Notes under the pieces: model-generated | Seen by the model: the letters and a program-made list of their open reading frames with translations, nothing else | Told to the model about the DNA's origin: nothing | Databases searched by the model: none | Shown: one piece after another, positions 46,301-56,455 of the stretch | How the letters are laid out: the number at the start of each line of letters is the position of its first letter | How positions within the stretch are numbered: position 1 is the stretch's first letter | From: Rhodotorula mucilaginosa | Lineage: Eukaryota > Basidiomycota > Microbotryomycetes > Sporidiobolales > Sporidiobolaceae | Direction of reading: 5' to 3' | DNA length: 64,000 nucleotides | Assembly (NCBI GenBank): GCA_034406715.1 | Contig: CP137874.1 | Span: forward strand, 682,001-746,000 | Position numbers and translations under genes: made by a program

Positions 46301-48273
46301 TCAGCTCTGACGCATCGTGGCATCTTCCGCCGCCGCCGCTGCCGCCGCCGCCGGCCCTCTCTTCCTCCGCTTCTTGCTGCCACCATTCTCAGCCATCTTC
46401 TTGGCCAGGTTCTGCTTCCCCTTCTCCGTCTTGGGTCCCGACGGCTTCAACACCGCAAGGTCACAAGGCGGCCTTCCGGCCATCTCGCGCCACATCCACT
46501 CGTGCGTGAACCCACTCCACTCGCTCGCGCACCCCCGTACGCCCAACGACCGACACGCCTCGAGTTGAGTCAAGAGTTCCGACGTGCCGAGGCGGCGGAA
46601 GGCGTAGATGTTGAGTTGGCGGGCGAACGAGGCGACGGTTGTGTGGCGGAAGAAACGGCCGAGGATCTCGAGCAGGCGGGGAGAGGTGTGCGCGTACAGG
46701 ATCACGGTGCCGTCGTGGTTCCAACGGATTACGTCCGAGTACGACGTGTCGGACAAGAGGTGGCTCAGTTCTGAATTCCGGGCGAGATGACCGGTCAGCC
46801 GGAAAACGATTCACCGCGCTCGTCCGTCCACAGAAGGAACGGAAGGATCGATCACTCACTCGAGATGAAGGGCGTGACGTGCTTGTGCCCTTCCGCCTCG
46901 GCGATGGCAGCCGCAGGGTTCGAAGCGTTCGAATCCGCGCTCGTGCTCGCCGTCATGGGCAAACTCGCCGCCCCCGCCGACGTGTCCGGTTGCGATTCGT
47001 AACTGCTCATCGCGCGAGGGAAACCGGGACGTCGATCATTCGGAGTGGCGAGACTGGCGACGGCGGGGGGAAATGGGGGTGGTGGCAGAGAAGATGACGA
47101 CGGGTACCCGTTCGAGTTGGGCATGATCGAGGTGTCAGCGATGGGCGGCAGGGTCAACCCAGCAGGGAACGACGAGGGCGACTGAGGGTTGCGAGACTTG
47201 TAGGCCATGCCGGCGAGTTCGTACGCGACGCGGAGGTCGGGAGGTCCGAGACCGACTGGAGGCGACTCGTTCAAACCCGGCCTCGATCCAGCCGAGACTT
47301 GGCGCTGCCGCTGCTGGAAAGCGGGTTGAGGCAGCTGCTGTCCCAAGTCTTGCAAGGTGTGGGTGGTCGGCCTCGTCGCTGGCGGAGGAGGGAAAGTGTA
47401 GGAATCGGCCGAAAGGGCGGGGTTGAGCGGCTCGAACGAGTCGAGCACGAGGGAGGACAATCCGCGGGGAGTCTGCGCCGTGCCGACAACCGAATCGCGA
47501 CGAGGCATGGCAGTGTTACCCCCCAGGGGAGGCGACTGCGCCTGGCCGAGACCGAGGGGAGGATCCATCCCGAACGCAGAGGAAGACGCCACCGCGCGCG
47601 AGTCTTTGGTCGACTGCGCCTGTCCTTCAAAGTTGGCGTTGCTCGCCCACGGAGAGGCGCTGTCCGGAGTACCAGCGTCGGTCGGCGCGATCGAAAAGTC
47701 GATGTACTGGAACGGGGACGAGTCGTCGAGTTCGATCCCGGTCGAGGCGGGAGGCGAGGCGGCTTTGCGCATGCTCTCGACCAGTCCGTAGGACGGGAGC
47801 GGGCTCTTGGTAGACGAAGCCGATTGCGCTGGAGAGGCTTCTTCGACGTCGGGCGTGGTCGTGCTCTTGGATGCTGCTTGAGCCTCGAGGACTTCTGCGG
47901 TCGAGAAGGTCGGGTTGAAGAGCGGACACGAGGACAGTGTATATGGACTGTATCAGGAGCGCGCTAGCGTCAGTCGTTGCTGCAACATCGAGCCGCGAAT
48001 TGTCCCTCTCGGCGATACACAGCTTTCCCTGCCGCTTGTCGCTTCTCCGCCAGCGCCCGGAGAGACGTCGGATTCCTTGCTATGCCCGTAATGAGACCTC
48101 CGTTGTATGCCCTTCGCCTGCGCCCTTGATATCCACGCGACACGAGTCGAGTTCGGGAGGCCGAAGTTAAGGGCGACTCACCACTGGACGACGACGGGCC
48201 GCTCGCCCGCTGGCGGGATGGCGCGCGTGCTGCAGGGCGGTACGAGCATCGGCTGTGCCATGGTCTCTGCCAT
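46301..48273 (-). CDS. HSF-type DNA-binding protein with a C-terminal DNA-binding domain
   Basis: The start at 48273 gives MAETMAQPMLVPPC; exon 1 ends at a GT donor near 48181 and joins CPYTLSSCPLFNPTF. About 340 residues of Ser/Pro/Ala-rich sequence follow. The DNA-binding domain begins at HKHVTPFISSE, crosses an intron, and continues LSDTSYSDVIRWNHDGTVIL, then FFRHTTVASFARQLNIYAFRRL, which matches the heat-shock-factor recognition helix (canonical form SFVRQLNxYGF). The tail is basic with an Ala run ([18 protein letters not shown]). There is no obvious heptad-repeat trimerisation region after the domain, and the domain lies at the C-terminus rather than the N-terminus as in Hsf1. Known: related fungal proteins include Hsf1, Sfl1, Skn7 and Mga1. 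It is best called an HSF-domain regulator of unknown targets. It points away from the kinase gene at 51.3 kb across a 3 kb gap. Confidence 0.8.
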
Positions 48274-51200
48274 GTCTCGCTGTCTCGACGAGAGGAGGCG
48301 GGCGTGCCCAGGTTTGTTTAGCTTCGGGTCGCGATGAAGATGCGGGGGCTGAGTTTGCTAGCGGTCAAGTGTAGCCAGTCCTCGGCTGTATTGTAGTGTA
48401 GCACGCGTGTGTGCAGGAGCGTAGCCCACCAAGTCGCCGTACAGCTGAGCTCGAGGGCTTACGGTAGTCCAAGCCCTCTCGACGGTCGAACCCGAAGGGA
48501 GGAGCCGGAGGAGCCTCTCGCTCGCTGTGCCGAGACTCACCGACTCGGGAGCGAGCGCGAGTTTCCCCCTCTGGGAGCAGCGCCGCGCACATTGAGTCCG
48601 GATCAACTGGATCGTTCATGACCTGGCACTTGGGCGGGGCTCTCCATGCTGGCCTAGTGTACACTGCATGCCAGCTCCTGCGCGTTGCTTCCCTCCATTT
48701 TGCCTCGATCAAACTGCCAGACCCAGCCGGCGCGAGCACCGGCCATCGGTCCGAGCGACGATCACGGCACCGAGCTCGGTTGCTCCACTCACACCACTGC
48801 AGGGGAGGCTTGATGCCCCGACGGTAGCGATTTCACGTGTCAACTGCTCCGTGCTCGACCTCTTCCTCACTCAAGCGCTTTCGCCCGGCCGCAAAAGCTC
48901 CCTTGCGCCGGAGTTGCGGAGAATGCATAGATAGCTAGGTCCGACGCTTTCGGAGGCAGGGCAGCGGCGAGACAGCTCCTTCGAGGCGGCGTCCGGAAGT
49001 GTCGCAGCCAGGCGCGGCGGCCGGAGGTACGGAACGTGGAAGGGGTCGTCCTCTTCTAGAACGCGCCGGTGAACAGCACGCGTGCAACTGCAAGTCACAT
49101 CCACAGCTGCAAGTGATACCTGTGCAGGAAGACAGCGTGCGGACCGCACCTCCGGACTCGACATGTCGGCTTCTGATCACAAATTGCGCCACGCATTCCG
49201 CTCAAAGCAGCAGGTCTCAGGAGGTCTCTATATCTGGCAGCCGTGCGCTGGATGCAAATCCAGCGCCTCCTCGAGTGCTCTGCACAGCTGCGTGAACGCT
49301 ATAGCGGCGCAGCGAGGGGGTACAGTAGCAACGCCGGGCGATAAACGGTACGCTCAAGTGACACGGAGAAAGGCGTCGAAACACGCTTTTGCTCAATGCG
49401 AAAGCTCGCCCACGATTTCGCAGGGGCGCACTTCTCCAGCTGGCCCCCGGCGAGTTGGCCGCTCCCATTTGTGATCGACTCTGCCGCATGTATGATATGG
49501 CGGAATTCTCAGGGGTCAGTCAGCACGTACAGCTGACGGACGACGCGCCCTGTGACCTGCCTCTCTGCTGGGCCTTGGCTGGGCGTTCCTGCTTGCTATA
49601 CTTTTACAAGCTCACCTCGAGATTGCAAGGCTACTGTACGTACGCTTAGAGCTAGCTATAAGGCGAGCCCGAGGCGACGCGTTCTGGACGCGTTCCAGTC
49701 GCGTCGAGGAAATTTGATGGCGCTCGAGCTCAGTTCGATCGCCTGTGGCCCTTAGACTGGAGTTTCCGCGGGGAACAGAAAGTGCTGAGACTCCGACATG
49801 AATGCACATGTGTACTGTAATTGCTCTTACCACATCGGCGGCTTGAACGGGATCAGCTTGCGATCAGGAATGCAGCGGGTTCTTTCGAGGGATGCGGTGA
49901 TTGCTGTGACTGAGAGACGGGCACGGCTCAAGGTGCCCAGTACTGCAAAGTTGTAAGCGACAGAGTTCGGGTCTGCCAGCTGAAGTGGGTGGAGCTGTTC
50001 TCTTCTCACAGCTGGCAGCAGCCCGGAAGCGCGACGGGCACGAATTTCAAAGATCGACGTCGTGAGAAGATTCCCTCGGTCTCTTGCTTCCCTCCCTCTT
50101 GCATTTGTACCCTACTGTGCCGTACAGACTGTGTCTCCTAGCCTTCGACCGGCAAGAACGTCAGGTGGCTGGCGTCCTGGCAGCTGGCATCGCGCAGGGA
50201 GCGATCCATCAAACGCGAGCGGCGCGTGGTGGATCTTCGAAACCCCGCCTTTTCCGGCCTCTCGCCGTCGTTTCTCGACATCAAGGCTTGATCAAGAGCC
50301 GCATCTGGATCAGCTTGCCAAATTATTGAGTCCCACTCGGATCGAAGCGCACTAAAAGAACTCGTCGTCCTTTGGGACTGAGCACTGGAGCAGAGCCGCG
50401 TCGTCTGTCGTCCCCTCCCTCCCACGAAAGGGCCAGTACCGGTGCGAGCACTCGACGCGACGCTCAGGCCCAGCTGCCGACGGTATCTCTTCCGGCTCCC
50501 CACACGATAGGCAGGCGTCCCCGTTCCGCTGCCTTCGACGTTCGTTTCCGACACCTTGCCGGCTAGCGACTTAGGCCAGGCCATAGTGTGTGTATGTAAG
50601 TCTACAAAGATCCCTTTACCCTCGACGCCCATGCATAGTCGGTCTCTGCGCACGCACCTCGCAGAACCGAGACTCGGTCATGGCCGCACAGGCCTTCGCA
50701 GGTTCAATTTCCGCGCCGCGTGCGCCGGACAAAGGGGACTCCTCTTCTCGCGGACTGGACCAAGTCGAGGCCCCGGCGGCGGCGGACGGCTAGGCGATTC
50801 GGCCGGTCCGCAGTGTTTCTGGGCGGACATGGACAGTGCAGGAGGGGGGGCCATCGAGAGAGGAGGGCTTGGGAATGGGCACATTCTCCTCTCCTCTCCC
50901 GTCAATTCGCAACACCAGCTCTTTCTCGATCCACCCCAGAGCTGACAGGAGATCCTCTTCCCCTTGTCATCTCCCCCGTCTCCGTCTAGCCTCTTGCTCG
51001 TTCCTCCGGTCTAGAATTCGGTTCCTCGGAACGGCGCGGATCTCGTCGAAACAGGTTTCAACGATTTGTGAGTTTGACCCCGACTCTTTCGTTCCGCCAC
51101 CTTTCGATATGCTCTCTATACGGCACGAAGCTGATCTCGCGCTTTGCCCCTCGTCGACGCAGCCAGCCCCGCACTTCATCGTCCGGCGGTCAGACCCCTT

Positions 51201-51318
51201 TGCGACATTCCTTTACTTTGCGCGTGAGCTGCATACATGATTGTCCACCCTTGACCCGATGCTGACCTGCCATATGGTTCTTCTCAGGAATCTGTGAACG
51301 ATACCCCGTCGGCGCATC
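48274..51318. other. 3 kb gene-poor gap shared by two divergent regulatory genes
   Basis: No supported coding gene was found on either strand: open frames are short, overlap and lack domains. The right end looks like a 5' untranslated region of the kinase with its own intron, with donor GTGAGT at 51068, branch-like CTGAC near 51261 and acceptor TTCTCAG ending at 51287. The rest (48.3 to about 50.9 kb) could hold long promoters, untranslated leaders or a non-coding RNA, but nothing specific was recognised. Confidence 0.5.
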
Positions 51319-53080
51319 ATGGAAGCCTGCATCGCAACTCAACCGCCACTTTCGACCTTTGTCCTGCCGAGCTTCGCACAGTCCCGCGGCGACAAGGCAC
51401 CACGATCCACCGGCCTGCTCATCTCGCCACAACCCGTCTCGTCAACGCTCATGACGAGCTGTTTCGCAGGACTCGAGCCGGTCACGCCGAAGAATACCGA
51501 GTTCGCAGCGGCAGGGGAAACGTCGTCCTCTGCATCTTCGTCGTCAGACACGAGCGACGCCGAGATGAAGACGACGAGCGCGTTCGTCACCCCACCACAA
51601 GGGAACCGAATTCTCTCGCAAGCGGGGGCAAGCAACCCGCGGGCGGGACTCAACCCTTTGCGACTTCCGTCAGAGCCGGTCGCTTCGTCGTTGCAGGCGA
51701 CGAAAAAGTCCGGTAGCTCGTTACTACTCGACTCGCCGCGGATGCCGATGACCCCTCCACTCACTCCTCCTTATCCGAATCACGCGGCGCTCCTCCCGGC
51801 CCTCGGCGACCTGAATCCTTCCTCTCCTTGCCCAGCGCCTGTTCTAGCCCCAAAAGCCGCACCGGCAACAGTCTCCGGCCGCGCACTTGCGAGCCATATA
51901 CTCCATCCGCTCTTTGCCTCGACCTACACCCTCTGCGAAGAGCTCGGCTCTGGCGGGTTCGGTTTCGTCGTCCGCGCCGAGCGGAATCACGACGGCCTCG
52001 GCGTCGCCGTCAAGTTTATCGAGCGCGCGAAAATCCCGAGTCATGGCTGGGTTAAGAGCCGTTCGTGGGGCGAGACTCCGGGCCTGACGCAGGCGCCTGG
52101 ACCGAAGTTGGTGCCGATGGAAGCGTTCGTCATCCGGAGCGTTCGCCACGAGGGCGTCGTCGCCTTCATCGACCTCTTCGAGGACGAAAAGTACTTTTAT
52201 CTGGTGCGTTCACCCTTATCGCCCGGAAAAGGAGAAGAAACAACGAGAATACTGATGAGGTTGTCGCATGTCGGTGTAGGTCATGGAGCATCACGGTACT
52301 CCGTGGGAGCAGCCGGAACGGGAATCCTCGGCCGCGGCGTTCGGCTACCCTACATCCTCTCCCACCTCGGCCGCCATGTCGCCGATGCTCACTTCCTGCT
52401 GGCCGCGGACGGTCCTGAACAGCTCGCCCGTCTCGTCACCGACGATGCTCGACATCTCGTTGCCGAGTCCCGTCTCTCCCTCTCCCTCGAATGCGTTTCT
52501 CGCGCCGCCACCGAGACCGGCGCCGATGGAGCGCCGACGCTCAACCGACTTGTTCGAGTGCGTCGAGGCGCACAGCCGCTTCGACGAGCGCACCGCCAAA
52601 TACATCTTTTCGCAAATCGTCGAGATTGTCTACGCCCTCCAGCAGATGGGCATCTGCCACCGCGACATCAAAGACGAGAACGTCGTCTGCGACGCTCAGT
52701 ACCGCGTCAAGTTGATCGACTTTGGCTCGGCCGTCATCTTTGACCCTCGTCAGCCGGCGCCGCTGTATCACCGTTTCTTCGGGACAACTTCGTTCGCAGC
52801 GGCAGAGATCCTCCGCGGCGAGGCCTACCAAGCCCCGCCCGCCGAAGTCTGGTCTCTCGGCGTCCTCTTGTCGATCCTCCTGACGGGAGAATGTCCCTTT
52901 GCCGACGCCGACGCGGCAAAGGAAGGCCGGCTTTCACGTCCGCGCGTACCGCTCAGCCCCGAAGTCGAGCACTTGATGCGCTGCTGCCTTCAAGTCGACA
53001 CGTCGAAGCGCATCACGGTCGCCCAGATGCGCAAGCATCCGTGGCTGGCCGGCGCTCTCGCACGTCGCTCGACCGCTTGA
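51319..53080 (+). CDS. Ser/Thr protein kinase, PAS-kinase (Psk) type catalytic domain
   Basis: Two exons (51319-52203, 52280-53080), about 561 residues. The first 200 residues are Ser/Pro-rich with MTPPLTPPYP, and no PAS domain is recognisable. The kinase domain has the Gly loop ELGSGGFGFVV, the ATP-binding Lys in VAVKFIERAKI, the catalytic CHRDIKDENVV and the metal-binding LIDFGSA. Family clues are the segment after the Lys (WVKSRSWGETPGL), then FIDLFEDEKYFYLV, DLFECVEAHSRFDERTAKYI and FFGTTSF...EILRGEAYQAPPAEVW, all close in pattern to yeast Psk1/Psk2. Two oddities: a Ser/Pro-rich insert of about 85 residues sits in the hinge after VMEHHG, and the usual APE is AAE. Known: PAS kinases tune glycogen and carbon metabolism. 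Inferred: a nutrient-signalling kinase without a recognisable sensor domain. Confidence 0.85.
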
Positions 53081-53611
53081 GCATCTTCACTATTTCCCCC
53101 TCACGCTCGTTCGCATCGACGGTCTCCCTCTCTGTCACTCTCTGTTCCATCGGTACACGTACATATGTCTTCGCCTCCTCGTCAGACCCACCCACTCCTG
53201 CGATGAGCGCCACCCTCATGTTGTCCTCCCTCATTTATCTCGCTGTTCCCCTCCGCCTGCTCGGCAGTATTTTGCATTCATCTCGGCCCCTTGTCCCAGC
53301 GTTTTGCAGCATCACCAGCAGCGCCTCTGTCTTTTTGCATCATTTCGGACCCGCCGTGCTCTGTCCCCCGCAATGTCGTCATTTGTTACCATCGCAGCGA
53401 GAGACAAGTAACAACGAGCGGTGCGTACTGCACAAAGGAAGACAGCGCTTGGTACGGAAAGAGGTCAGATTGGCTTGCACTGAAGGTCTAGTAGAGTGGG
53501 TATGCAGGGCGTTGAAGACAGGCACAGGGAGGTACGAGCTGAGGACGGCAAGAGGGTCACAATTTTCGGAGGGGAAGGGGGGAAAGACGGGGTCGAGACA
53601 GGCAGTTGCGC
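53081..53611. other. Convergent 3' region between the kinase and CDS1
   Basis: This 531-base gap lies between two genes that converge on it. It contains their 3' untranslated regions; nothing else was seen. Confidence 0.5.
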
Positions 53612-55944
53612 TCAGGCGCGGACCGACTTGTGGTCGACGACGTGCTTGAGCATCTCGAGCACCTGCACCTGTTGCTCGGTCGTCAAGGTCGCAAACGCCG
53701 ACAAGATCTGCGACGGCGACGCGTGGATCTCGCGCACGAGCGACGAGTGGTACACGAACGTGAACAGTCCCATCAGGAACTGGCAATCCATGCGGTCGAG
53801 GAAACCGCCGTGGCCGGGGAGCGAGTTGCCAAAGTCTTTGATGCCGGCGGCGCGCTTGAAGCCCGAGGCGAAGAAGCCGCCGAAGGGAGCGACGAGCGAC
53901 GCGAACGCGGCGAGGACGATCGAGTGCAGTTGGAACGGCGCGTACGGGATCGCCGTGATGTGCTTGCGGGTCTGCGCGCGATCGTCAGCACCGCGGGGCA
54001 ATCTCGAGACGTCCCAGGCCAGGAAAAAAAAGGAGACGTACGATCTGCTCGAGAAGCGCGGTGACCGAAGCCGGGATCGGAAGCCGGTGCCACTCAAAGA
54101 CGTGGTTCGGCTGACACTTGATGTTGCTAAACACGCTCGTCGACAAGTCCTGGACGGGGCAGATCATGTAGTTGAACCGCATAAAGAACGTTCCCCACTG
54201 CGGCCGAGTCACCCCATCGTCAGTCCCAATTTCACCCTTGCCGCAAGCTTGAAAGGGAAGGAAGGTGGGCGTACGAAGTAGGCAAAGATCATGGTGACGA
54301 TCAACGCGCCGACAAAGCCCTCGACCGTCTTTTTCGGACTGAGCTTGATCAGCTGGTGACGGCCAAAGAGCATGCCGCACACGTAGGCGGCGACGTCGTT
54401 GACGATGACGAGCGAGATCGGGACCCAGAACCAAATCATGCCCTAGTCACGCCGATCGGAGGGAAGGGTCAGTTCCGTGGGGGCGACCCACACAGGTGCA
54501 AAAAGAAAGGAAGGGGGCGCGCACCTCGAGGATGTTGTTGACGATAAAGTGACTCGAGACGACGATCAAGAGGAGCGACATGTGGATCCAGCCAAAGAGA
54601 CTGAACTGGCGCCTCAGGCTCGCGCGGTTCAGAGTCGCGACGAAACTGACAAAGCCTGCGTACACGGCGGGGCGGGAACGGGGGGCGAGGATGAATTTCG
54701 ATTTACCACACACAGAAGACGCCGCGAGAAAACTTACCGATCGTGTAGAGGCCGAACGAGATCAGGCGGTGGTGCTGAGCAAACGTGTACGCGGTCGGGA
54801 GGAACGACGCTTGGAGGGTGAGGATGTGCTTGAAGTAGTAGATCAAGGATTCGCCGTAGAGGTAGTAGTTGGTGACGGCGAAGAAGTACCTGCGAGCGGG
54901 GGAGGTGTGTGATCAGTACAATAGACAGAAGCATGGCTGAACAAGATCAACGGAAACGCACCAGGCCATCTTGCGACTCCACCTCTCGCGTTCCTCCTTG
55001 CGCCCTTTGCGTTTCGCCTCTCGTTCGGGCGTCCTCGTTGAGACTTTGGTGGTCTCGCCATCGGCCCCGGCGGCGCCGGCGGCAGAGTGCGGCGGGTGGG
55101 CATACCCGGCATCAAAGAGGGCCGTGAGTTCTTTGAAGACGACGGCCTGGATGATGAAGACGAGCGCGATGACGTAGACGTGACCCATGCAGACGAGACC
55201 GATCGCGCCGGCGGCCATGACGACGCCCCAGACGGTGCGTTGCAGGACGGCTTTGAGCTTCTTGTTCGGGTCGTGGTCGGCGCCGGTGTAGGCTTGGGTC
55301 GTCGGTTGCTGCGATTGTTGCGCGGCGGAACTCGAGGATGGTTGCTGTCGAGGAGAAGACGACGCGGGGAGAACAGACTTGACTGCCTCTTTGACTGCCG
55401 CGACCGGCTGAGACGACGTCGACGGCTGCTGCTGCTGCTGCTGCTGCTGCGACTCGGCCTCCTCCTCCTCGTCCGAGCTACTATCGTCGTCGTCTTCTTG
55501 GCCGCCATATTCGTCCGCCGACTCTCCATCAGTCGTAACTGAAGCAGGTACTGCCGGGGGGACCCCCCTCATCGCCACCTTGGTCCCTTCCGGCTGGTTG
55601 TCGCGGTCCTCCTTGACGGCGTCGGCGAACGATTTCTCTTCTTCGGGCTTCTCAACGACGGTGTGTCGGTGCTCCTCCTCCTCCTCCTCGGACCCGTTCG
55701 TTGACGCTTGCAAGGGCGCCGAGACGGGCGGCACCGGAGGGTCCTGATTCGGACTGACAGCCGACACGTCGCTGTCCGTTCCTCCTCCTCCAGCGCCGTT
55801 CAACTGGAGGTTGGAAGCCTTTTTGCGGAGCTTTTGTCGCTTGCGCTGCAGGGCTTTCTTGGAAGGCGATGCGGTTGATGCGGTTGCTGGGACGGGAAGA
55901 CGAGCGTCGTCGTCATCGCTCGAGTCGTCGCCGCCGACATCCAT
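53612..55944 (-). CDS. CDS1: Phosphatidate cytidylyltransferase (CDP-diacylglycerol synthase)
   Basis: Known: makes CDP-diacylglycerol from phosphatidic acid and CTP in the endoplasmic reticulum, feeding phosphatidylinositol and other phospholipids. Seen: the first ATG at 55944 opens a long hydrophilic head of about 230 residues, acidic, with a Gln run of eight. Membrane helices follow ([51 protein letters not shown]). The conserved [20 protein letters not shown] and [11 protein letters not shown] come next. The CTP-transferase signature appears as SGFKR, four residues, then [18 protein letters not shown]. The tail ends VVDHKSVRA with TGA at 53612-53614. Introns are small. The long low-complexity head is bigger than in the yeast enzyme. 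The gene is followed downstream by converging 3' ends and preceded by the (GTCGA)n tract. Confidence 0.92.
55426..55450 (-). repeat. CAG/CTG trinucleotide tract coding poly-Gln in CDS1
   Basis: Eight CTG units on the plus strand encode eight glutamines in the cytosolic head of CDS1. Such tracts vary in length between strains. Confidence 0.8.
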
Positions 55945-56455
55945 TTGCACTGCCCAGAGTAATCAGTGTGTCAGTCATACGTGTCTGTAAGAGCGAGCCG
56001 AGCGGAGATGTTGTTGCTGCTCTCTGGTGTCGAGTCGAGTCGAGTCGAGTCGAGTCGAGTCGAGCACCCGACCTCAATCAAGCCCCGCTCCATGCGCAGG
56101 GCTGAAGCGGTCAAACCCAGCCCAGCCCGGACCGGCGGGCGAGACTGTCCCTCCTCCCCGTCTACAGTACGCGGTACGGGAGCTACGCTCGAGAGAGGCA
56201 CGGGATGACGCCCCTCGCGCAGCCCACTCCTGCTCGAAAGGAAGAGAGCGACTCACGAGCTGCGAAGCGACTCTGACTCGCAATGCCAGGCTGTGCAACG
56301 CCGAGCATACCGTGACTCTTGCCCCGCGCCATCTTGTTCGTCGTCGTTGGGAGGTTAAAGAGTGCGATCAGCTGAAAACGTCGATTGGGTCCTTCCTAAT
56401 AATTCACAAATAGTAATCAATCTAATTGCGAATTATCACACGGCTCTATTGAAAT
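55945..56455. promoter_or_regulatory. CDS1 upstream region
   Basis: This 511-base region lies between the CDS1 start and the end of eIF2B gamma, both on the minus strand. It holds the CDS1 promoter, the (GTCGA)7 tract and an AT-rich stretch near 56390-56450 that is probably the 3' end of the eIF2B gene. No gene is seen. Confidence 0.5.
56029..56064. repeat. (GTCGA)7 pentanucleotide microsatellite
   Basis: Seven perfect GTCGA units lie about 85 bases upstream of the CDS1 start codon, probably in its promoter or leader. Each unit contains the word TCGA. Length variation between strains is likely. Confidence 0.9.
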
